Shown: positions 55,236 through 64,000 of the stretch, piece by piece | Layout of the letters: every line of letters begins with the position of its first letter | Numbering within the stretch: the stretch's first letter is position 1 | Source of the DNA: Doryteuthis pealeii | Taxonomy: Eukaryota > Mollusca > Cephalopoda > Myopsida > Loliginidae | Length of the DNA: 64,000 bases | Assembly (NCBI GenBank): GCA_023376005.1 | Contig: CM042157.1 | Coordinates: 52,273,141-52,337,140 of the forward strand | Direction of reading: 5' to 3' | Made by a program: the position numbers and the translations under genes | Notes under the pieces: generated by a model | The model's input: the letters and a program-made list of their open reading frames with translations, nothing else | Told to the model about the DNA's origin: nothing | Databases searched by the model: none

Positions 55236-57470
55236 CTATAATAAGGTTGGCACATTTATTCGATTTTTTGATATAAGGTTTTGCTACCTTTATTCTACCA
55301 ATTCACAATAGGAACTTCACTTTATTCTACAATCTATAATAGGGTTGCTACTTTTTCTACAAGTTCATCAATAGGATTCCTTTTTCTACTATTAGATTTA
55401 TAGGGTTGGCTATTTATTCTACCATTCATCTATAGGACTTCACTTTATTCTACAATTGATAATACGGGTTTGCTACTTATTCTTCAATTCCAATAGGATT
55501 GCCAACTTTTATTCTACAATTCGATAAAGGGTTGCTACTTTATTCTACATTCACAATAGGCTTCCATTATTTACAATTCGATATAGGGTTTGTACCTTTA
55601 TTCTACAATTCACTGTAGGCTTCAATTTATTCTACAATTCTCTGATAGGGGGTTGCCACTTTTTATTCGATTTTTTGATAAAGGTTTGCTACCTTTATTA
55701 TATCAATTCACAATGGATTTCAACTTTATTCTACTATTCGATAATAGGCGTTGCCACTTTATTCTACAATTCACACTAGGACTTCCACTTTATCTACAAT
55801 TTGATAATAGGGGTGCTACTTTATTACCACTTCACAATAGGACTTCCAACTTTATTCTACAATTCCTATATATGGGTTACCTCCCCCCATACCTCATTAT
55901 TTGATTTTTTGATAATACGGGTTGCTACCTTTTTCTACAATTCACTGTAGGCTTCCAAATTTTATTTACATTCTATATTAGGGTTGCACATTTATTCCGA
56001 CTTTTTTGATAATAGGGTTTTGGGCTACTTTTTCTCAATTCCTATAGGACTTCAATTTATTCTACTATTCGAGAATAGCGTTGCTACCTTTATTCTCAAA
56101 TCACAACTAACTTCAATTTTTTTCTACAATTCTATAATAGGGTTTCCCTTTATTTGATTTTTTGGATATAGGGTTTGTTAAACCTTTAATTCTACCATTT
56201 CCATAGGACTCCCAACATTATTCTACAATTCTATAAATGGTTTTGCCAGCTTTATTTGATTTGTGATAATAGGGTTGCTACTTTTATTCTACCATTATAA
56301 CGGAATCACTTTATTCTACTTTCGATAATAGGGTTGCTAACCTTACTTACTAATTCATGTGTCCAACTTTATTCTACAATTCTATAATAAGTTGCCACAT
56401 ATACATCGATTTTTTGATAATAGGGTCGACTCCTTTATTCTACCAATTACAATAGGATTCCAACTTTATTCTACTATTTGAAATAGGCGTTGCTACCTCA
56501 TTCTAACAATTCAATAGGACTTTCAACTTCATTTACTATTTGATAATGGGTTGCTACACTTATTCTACAATTACATACGACTTCCACTTTATTCTACATT
56601 CTTTAATAGGGTTTCCACCATTTTTGATTTTTTGATAATATGGTCGTACTTATTCTACAAATTCACAATAAGGCTTCAATTAATTCTACACTTGTATATT
56701 AGGTTGCCACTTTATTAAATTTTTTGGATAATAGGTTGCCTACTTTATTCTACATTCACAATTGGAATTCACTTTATTCTACAATTCTATAATAGGGTTG
56801 CCACAATTTATTTGATTTTTTGATAAACTCCTAGGGTGCTATTTTTATTCTACTAATTCACATAGGACTTCCAACTTTATTCTAGAATTCTATAATAAGG
56901 TTGCTTTCATTTATTCGATTTTTTTGATAAGGTTTGCTACTTAATTTCTAACCAATTCACATAGGACTCCAACTTTATTCTAACAATTCTATATAGGGTT
57001 GCTACTTTATTTACGAATTCACAATAGGCTTCCAACTTTTATTCTACTATTCGATAATAGGGTTGCTACTTTAATTTTACGCAAATCAACAAAATACTTC
57101 AACTTTTTTCTACATTCTATAATAGGGTTCCACATCATTCGATTTTTGATTAATAGGGTTGTACTTCTTCTACCAATTCCCAATAGGACTCCCAACTTTA
57201 TTCTAGCAATTCTATAATAGGGTTGCCACTTTAATTAGATTTGTGATAATAGGGTTGCTACTTTATTACTACCATTCCCTATAGACTTTTCCAACTTTCT
57301 TCTACTATTGATCATCAGGGATGCTACCTTTTTTCTACTCATTCACTGTTGGACTTCAACTTTATTCTACAATTCCATAATAAGTTGGCACATATAATCG
57401 AGTTTTTTGATATAGGGTCGCTTACCTTTCATTCTAACATTCACAATGGACTTTCAACATTCCTTCTACT
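55236..57470 (-). repeat. 33-bp satellite array 4 (inverted, noisy)
   Basis: This is the inverted copy of array 3. Monomers read CTTTATT on the + strand, with many insertions and deletions. Confidence 0.88.
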
Positions 57471-57969
57471 AACTATCTAAACAAGAAATATGACAAATTT
57501 CTATAAATAAACAAGAATTAGACAAATTCCGATAATAAGAATTGACAAAAACAAAAATTAGAATTACCGACAAAAAACGGTTTAATGTTTTTTCTTTCGA
57601 ATGGAAAAAATAAATAAACAAGATTAAGACAAAAAGAGCCTCCCCCGCACCTCAAATACGGCGCCGTGATAGTTGGGATTGTTTATTTGAGTTCGTTGTT
57701 TTCTTTCAAGTACACCCGTTGTAGCGGTACTAGTTTGGGGTTGTTATTTGATAAGTTCACCGGGCAGCATTTCGGAGGCAGGGGACCGGACGAACTTCCC
57801 TCATAATTACTGAAATCACCATGAGGACATAAGAGTGGGAATACCCAATTTGGAGACTTCACTCGGTGCCGATATCAGTGTGTATCTTTACTGGTATGAA
57901 GCCCACTAATTTGGAATTTAAAGAATTTTTTGGTGCACTTTCTAAAAATTGCGTGCACCACTACAATCG
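57471..57969 (+). pseudogene. BEL copy C: inverted gag leader and gag start, noisy
   Basis: It is the reverse complement of 52392-52905, with many indels: AACTATCTAAACAAG, ACGGTTTAATG, GGCGCCGTGATAG, GGGGTTGTTATTTG, then gag codons such as KNCVHH at about 57940. It stops at the 100-N gap. It is part of the palindrome above and may not be a real third copy. Confidence 0.7.
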
Positions 57970-58069
57970 NNNNNNNNNNNNNNNNNNNNNNNNNNNNNNN
58001 NNNNNNNNNNNNNNNNNNNNNNNNNNNNNNNNNNNNNNNNNNNNNNNNNNNNNNNNNNNNNNNNNNNNN
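57970..58069. other. Assembly gap (100 N)
   Basis: One hundred N, a conventional unknown-size gap, lies between the noisy palindrome arm and the 66-bp satellite. Confidence 1.
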
Positions 58070-58495
58070 TAAGGGTGAAACCGGATTATCCGGATAGTAG
58101 ATTAATGTTTGGAATAATATTATCAAACGGTAGGATATATGTGGGAACGGTATTATCGAATAGTAAAATGAAGGTGCAATTCGTATTATCGAAAAGTAGA
58201 TTAAAGGTTGTAGCTGAATTATCAGATAGTAGAATAAAGTTTGTAACCGCATTATCAGATAGTAGAATAAAGTTGGAAATCGTATTATCGAATAGACAAA
58301 ATAATGGTGGGAACTAAATTATCGAAAAGAAGAATAATGCTTCAAACAGTATAATAAAATCGTAGGATAAAGGTGGGAAATGTATTGTAAGTATGTAATC
58401 ATAGTATTGGATATTAGAAAAAAGCTGGTAACGGTATTATAAGTTAGTAGAATGAATTGGGAAAACATATTATGGGATAGTAAAATAAAGGTGGG
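58070..58495 (+). repeat. Diverged 33-bp satellite monomers
   Basis: About 13 monomers keep the pattern TATTATCGAATAGTA with AATAAAG-like starts, but they differ strongly from one another. They look like the unhomogenised edge of the array that follows. Confidence 0.75.
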
Positions 58496-61400
58496 AAACG
58501 TATTATCGGTTAGTAGAATAAAGCTGGAAATAAATTATCTGATAGTAAAATAAAGGTGGGAAACGTATTATCGGTTAGTAGAATAAAGCTGGAAATAATA
58601 TTATCTGATAGTAAAATAAAGGTGGGAAACGTATTATCGGTTAGTAGAATAAAGCTGGAAATAATATTATCGGATAGTAAAATAAAGGTGGGAAACGTAT
58701 TATCGGTTAGGAGAATAAAGTTAGAAATCATATTATCGGATAGTAAAATAAAGGTGGGAAACGTATTATCGTTAGTAGAATAAAGTTGGAAATCATATTA
58801 TCGGATAGTAAAATAAAGGTGGGAAACGTATTATCGTTAGTAGAATAAAGTTGGAAATCATATTATGGGATAGTAAAATAAAGGTGGGAAACGTATTATC
58901 GGTTAGTAGAATAAAGTTGGAAATCATATTATCGGATAGTAAAATAAAGGTGGGAAACGTATTATCGGTTAGTAGAATAAAGCTGGAAATCATATTATCG
59001 GATAGTAAAATAAAGGTGGGAAACGTATTATCGGTTAGTAGAATAAAGTTGGAAATCATATTATCGGATAGTAAAATAAAGGTGGGAAACGTATTATCGG
59101 TTAGTAGAATAAAGTTGGAAATCATATTATCGGATAGTAAAATAAAGGTGGGAAACGTATTATCGGTTAGTAGAATAAAGTTGGAAATCATATTATCGGA
59201 TAGTAAATAAAGGTGGGAAACGTATTATCGGTTAGTAGAATAAAGCTGGAAATCATATTATCGGATAGTAAAATAAAGGTGGGAAACGTTTATCGGTTAG
59301 TAGAATAAAGCTGGAAATCATATTATCGATAGTAAAATAAAGGTGGGAAACGTATTATCGGTTAGTAGAATAAAGCTGGAAATCATATTATCGGATAGTA
59401 AAATAAAGGTGGGAAACGTATTATCGGTTAGGAGAAAAAGTTAGAAATCATATTATCGGATAGTAAAATAAAGTGGGAAACGTATTATCGGTTAGTAGAA
59501 TAAAGTTGGAAATCATATTATCGGATAGTAAAATAAAGGTGGGAAACGTATTATCGGTTAGTAGAATAAAGCTGGAAATAATATATCGGATAGTAAAATA
59601 AAGGTGGGAAACGTATTATCGGTTAGTAGAATAAAGTTGGAAATCATATTATCGGATAGTAAAATAAAGGTGGGAAACGTATTATCGGTTAGTAGAATAA
59701 AGTTGGAAATCATATTATCGATAGTAAAATAAAGGTGGGAAACGTATTATCGGTTAGTAGAATAAAGTTGGAAATCATATTATCTGATAGTAAAATAAAG
59801 GTGGGAAACGTATTATCGGTTAGTAGAATAAAGTTGGAAATCATATTATCTGATAGTAAAATAAAGGTGGGAAACGTATTATCGTTAGTAGAATACAGTT
59901 AGAAATCATATTATCGGATAGTAAAATAAAGGTGGGAAACGTATTATCGTTTAGGACAATAAAGTTGGAAATCTTATTATCGGATAGTAAAATAAAGGTG
60001 TGAAACGTATTATCGTTACTAGAATAAGCTGGAAATTATATTATGGGATAGTAAAATAAAGGTGGGAAACGTATTATCGGTTAGTAGAATAAAGTTAGAA
60101 ATCATATTATCGGATAGTAAAATAAAGGTGGGAAACGTATTATCGGTTAGTAGAATAAAGTTGGAAATCATATTATGGGATAGTAAAATAAAGGTGGGAA
60201 ACGTATTATCGGTTAGTAGAATAAAGTTAGAAATCATATTATCGGATAGTAAAATAAAGGTGGGAAACGAATTATCGGTTGTAGAATAAACTTGGAAATC
60301 ATATTATGGGATAGTAAAATAAAGGTGGGAAACGTATTATCGGTTAGTAGAATAAAGTTGGAAATCATATTATCGGATAGTAAAATAAAGGTGGGAAGCG
60401 TATTATCGGTTAGTAGAATAAAGTTAGAAATCATATTATCAGATAGTAAAATAAAGGTGGGAAACGTATTATCGGTTAGTAGAATAAAGCTGGAAATAAT
60501 ATTATCGGATAGTAAAATAAAGGTGGGAAACGTATTATCGGTTAGTAGAATAAAGTTGGAAATCATATTATGGGATAGTAAAATAAAGGTGGGAACGTAT
60601 TATCGGTTAGTAGAATAAAGTTGGAAATCATATTATGGGATAGTAAAATAAAGGTGGGATACGTATTATCGGTTAGTAGAATAAAGTTGGAAATCATATT
60701 ATCTGATAGTAAAATAAAGGTGGGAAACGTATTATCGCTTAGTAGAATAAAGCTGGAAATAATATTATCGGATAGTAAAATAAAGGTGGGAAACGTATTA
60801 TCGGTTAGTAGAATAAAGTTGGAAATCATATTATCTGATAGTAAAATAAAGGTGGGATACGTATTATCGGTTAGTAGAATAAAGTTGGAAATCATATTAT
60901 GGGATAGTAAAATAAAGGTGGGAAACGTATTATCGGTTAGTAGAATAAAGCTGGAAATCATATTATGGGATAGTAAAATAAATGTGGGAAACGTATTATC
61001 GGTTAGTAGAATAAAGTTGGAAATCATATTATCGGATAGTAAAATAAATGTGGGAAGCGTATTATCGGTTAGTAGAATAAAGCATGAATTCATATTATCG
61101 GATAGTAAAATAAAGGTGGGAAGCGTATTATCGGTTAGTAGAATAAAGTTAGAAATCATATTATCAGATAGTAAAATAAAGGTGGGAAACGTATTATCGG
61201 TTAGTAGAATAAAGTTGGAAATCATATTATGGGATAGTAAAATAAAGGTGGGAAACGTATTATCGGTTAGTAGAATAAAGTTGGAAATCATATTATGGGA
61301 TAGTAAAATAAAGGTGGGAAACGTATTATCGGTTAGTAGAATAAAGTTGGAAATCATATTATGGATAGTAAAATAAAGGTGGGAAACGTATTATCGGTTA

Positions 61401-64000
61401 GTAGAATAAAGTTGGAAATCATATTATCGGATAGTAAAATAAAGGTGGGAAACGTATTATCGGTTAGTAGAATAAAGTTGGAAATCATATTATGGATAGT
61501 AAAATAAAGGTGGGAAACGTATTATCGGTTAGTAGAATAAAGTTGGAAATCATATTATCGGATAGTAAAATAAAGGTGGGAAACGTATTATCGGTTAGTA
61601 GAATAAAGTTGGAAATCATATTATGGGATAGTAAAATAAAGGTGGGAAACGTATTATCGGTTAGTAGAATAAAGTTGGAAATCATATTATCGGATAGTAA
61701 AATAAAGGTGGGAAACGTATTATCGGTTAGTAGAATAAAGTTGGAAATCATATTATCGGATAGTAAAATAAAGGTGGGAAACGTATTATCGGTTAGTAGA
61801 ATAAAGTTGGAAATCATATTATGGGATAGTAAAATAAAGGTGAAACGTATTATCGGTTAGTAGAATAAAGCTGGAAATCATATTATCGGATAGTAAAATA
61901 AAGGTGGGAAACGTATTATCGTTAGTAGAATAAAGTTGGAAATCATATTATCGGATAGTAAAATAAAGGTGGGAAACGTATTATCGGTTAGTAGAATAAA
62001 GTTGGAAATCATATTATGGGATAGTAAAATAAAGGTGGGAAACGTATTATCGGTTAGTAGAATAAAGTTGGAAATCGTATTAGATAGTAAAATAAAGGTG
62101 GGAAACGTATTATCGGTTAGTAGAATAAGTTGGAATCATATTATGGATAGTAAAATAAAGGTGGGAAACGTATTATCGTTAATAGAATAAAGTTGCAAAT
62201 CATATTATGAGATAGTAAAATAAAGGTGGGAAACGTATTATCGGTTAGTAGAATAAAGCTGGAAATCATATAATCGGATAGTAAAATAAATGTGGGAAGC
62301 GTATTATCGGTTAGTAGAATGAAGTTAGAAATCATATTATCAGATAGTAAAATAAAGGTGGGAAACGGATTATCGGTTAGTAGAATAAAGTTGGAAATCA
62401 TATTATGGATAGTAAAATAAAGGTGGGAAACGTATTATCGGTTAGTAGAATAAAGCTGGAAATCATATTATGGGATAGTAAAATAAAGGTGGGAAACGTA
62501 TTATCGGTTAGGAGAATAAAGTTGGAAATCATATTATCGGATAGTAAAAAAGGTGGGAAACGTATTATCGGTTAGTAGAATAAAGTTGGAAATCATATTA
62601 TCGGATAGTAAAATAAAGGTGGGAAACGTATTATCGGTTAGTAGAATAAAGCTGGAAATCATATTATCGGATAGTAAAATAAAGGTGGGAAACGTATTAT
62701 CGGTTAGTAGAATAAAGTTGGAAATCATATTATGGGATAGTAAAATAAAGGTGGGAAACGTATTATCAAGGTGGGAAATCATATTATCGGATAGTAAAAT
62801 AAAGGTGGGAAACGTATTATCGGTTAGTAGAATAAAGCTGGAAATCATATTATCTGATAGTAAAATAAAGGTGGGAAACGCATTATCCGTTAGTAGAATA
62901 AAGTTGGAAATCATATTATCTGATAGTAAAATAAAGGTTGGAAACGTATTATCGTTAGTAGAATAAAGCTGGAAAACATATAATCGGATAGTAAAATAAA
63001 GGTGGGAAACGTATTATCGGTTAGTAGAATCAAGTTGGAAATCATATTATCTGATAGTAAAATAAAGGTGGGTAACGTATTATCGGTTAGTAGAATAAAG
63101 CTGGAAATCATATAATCGGATAGTAAAATAAAGGTGGGAAACGTATTATCGGTTAGTAGAATAAAGCTGGAAATCATATTATCTGATAGTAAAATAAAGG
63201 TGGGTAACGTATTATCGGTTAGTAGAATAAAGCTGGAAATCATATAATCGGATAGTAAAATAAAGGTGGGAAACGTATTATCGGTTAGTCGAATAAAGTT
63301 GGAAATCATATTATCTGATAGTAAAATAAAGGTGGGTAACGTATTATCCGTTAGTAGAATAAAGTTGGAAATCATATTATCTGATAGTAAAATAAAGGTG
63401 GGAAACGTATTATCCGTTAGTAGAATAAAGCTGGAAATCATATTATCTGATAGTAAAATAAAGGTGGGAAACGCATTATCGTTAGTAGAATAAAGTTGGA
63501 AATCATATTATCTGATAGTAAAATAAAGGTGGGAAACGTATTATCGGTTAGTAGAATAAAGTTGGAAATCATATTATCTGATAGTAAATAAAGGTTTAGT
63601 AGAATAAATTGGAAATCATATTATCTGATAGTAAAATAAAGGTGGGAAACGTATTATCGGTTAGTAGAATAAAGCTGGAATCATATTATCTGATAGTAAA
63701 ATAAAGGTGGGAAACGTATTATCCGTTAGTAGAATAAAGTTGGAAATCATATTATCTGATAGTAAAATAAAGGTGGGAAACGTATTATCGGTTAGTAGAA
63801 TAAAGCTGGAAATCATATTATCTGATAGTAAAATAAAGGTGGGAAACGCATTATCCGTTAGTAGAATAAAGTTGGAAATCATATTATCTGATAGTAAAAT
63901 AAAGGTGGGAAACGTATTATCGGTTAGTAGAATAAAGTTGGAAATCATATTATCTGATAGTAAAATAAAGGTGGGAAACGTATTATCCGTTAGTAGAATA
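58496..64000 (+). repeat. 66-bp dimeric satellite array (~83 units)
   Basis: The unit is two 33-bp halves. One is AATAAAGGTGGGAAACG then TATTATCGGTTAGTAG. The other is AATAAAGTTGGAAATCA then TATTATCGGATAGTAAA. Halves resemble each other and the monomers of arrays 1-4. Variants CTGATAG, CGGATAG and GGGATAG are regionally clustered. Open frames on both strands (NFILLTDNTFPTF and RIKLEIILSDSKIK types) come from the 3n period and are broken wherever a one-base indel occurs. The array continues past the window end. Confidence 0.95.

Larger units (their letters stand above)
52392..57969. repeat. ~5.6-kb palindrome centred near 55220
   Basis: The left arm (52392-55200) and the right arm (55239-57969) are reverse complements, including rare local variants. 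For example, left 53000-53055 has ATTATGGAATTG, AGTCCAACAGTGAATTAG and GTAGCATCCC, and the same combination is found inverted at about 57320-57390. The right arm has frequent one-base indels throughout and the left arm is clean. The loop is about 38 bp. Confidence 0.85.

Noticed and set aside
58510..63948. Both-strand open frames up to ~260 codons in the last 6 kb
   Set aside because: Sense and antisense are open in the same DNA because the satellite period is 66 bp. No start context, composition or non-repeat domain supports a gene.
58496..64000. CRISPR-like array
   Set aside because: Units are contiguous without unique spacers and the sequence is clearly eukaryotic.

Overview
This is eukaryotic genomic DNA: AT-rich, with a spliced gene end, poly-T tracts and microsatellites, layers of nested retroelements, and several kilobases of satellite. 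A Gypsy LTR element, two BEL/Pao elements, Penelope-type endonuclease fragments and hammerhead-type ribozyme motifs sit together. The repeat composition fits an invertebrate, and a cephalopod mollusc is my best guess. That guess rests on general resemblance and on no single diagnostic gene.

Positions 1-9.5 kb hold a decayed transposase-like gene (1-3080). It is split by a LINE-like insertion with a 10-bp target duplication. Next come the last three exons of an unidentified host gene on the + strand (4506-7750) with a poly(A) signal at 7930. Its first intron carries a fold-back element whose loop has a hammerhead-like core, and a second copy of the LINE-like repeat. A third copy lies at 8902-9424. 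Positions 9.5-19.3 kb have no host gene that I can see. They hold Penelope GIY-YIG endonuclease remnants, a large inverted repeat carrying hammerhead motifs, a duplicated module with a 75-bp miniature insertion, a tRNA-derived SINE head and a decayed reverse-transcriptase tail.

Positions 19.3-27.7 kb are a ~410-bp satellite invaded by a broken Gypsy element (20842-26785). The Gypsy RT is split by a ~1-kb insertion and its integrase contains an internal inverted duplication. Positions 27.7-33.7 kb and 46.9-52.9 kb are two BEL/Pao copies on the - strand. They share lesions and flanks, so they look like one ~19.2-kb segmental duplication of a satellite-BEL-satellite block. The second satellite has 33-bp monomers (33.75-36.1, 41.8-44.8, 52.9-57.5 kb). 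Related 33-bp monomers, arranged as 66-bp dimers, fill 58.07-64.0 kb.

Assembly quality varies sharply. Positions 36.1-41.8 kb look like uncorrected long-read fill ending at a 10-N gap. Positions 52.4-57.97 kb form a palindrome with one clean and one noisy arm, ending at a 100-N gap. No retroelement here is intact, and no long open frame inside the satellites should be read as a gene. The strongest candidates for something unusual are the hammerhead motifs (one in a 125-bp-arm hairpin loop, two in the Penelope inverted repeats) and the 33-bp satellite family with its BEL-containing higher-order block.
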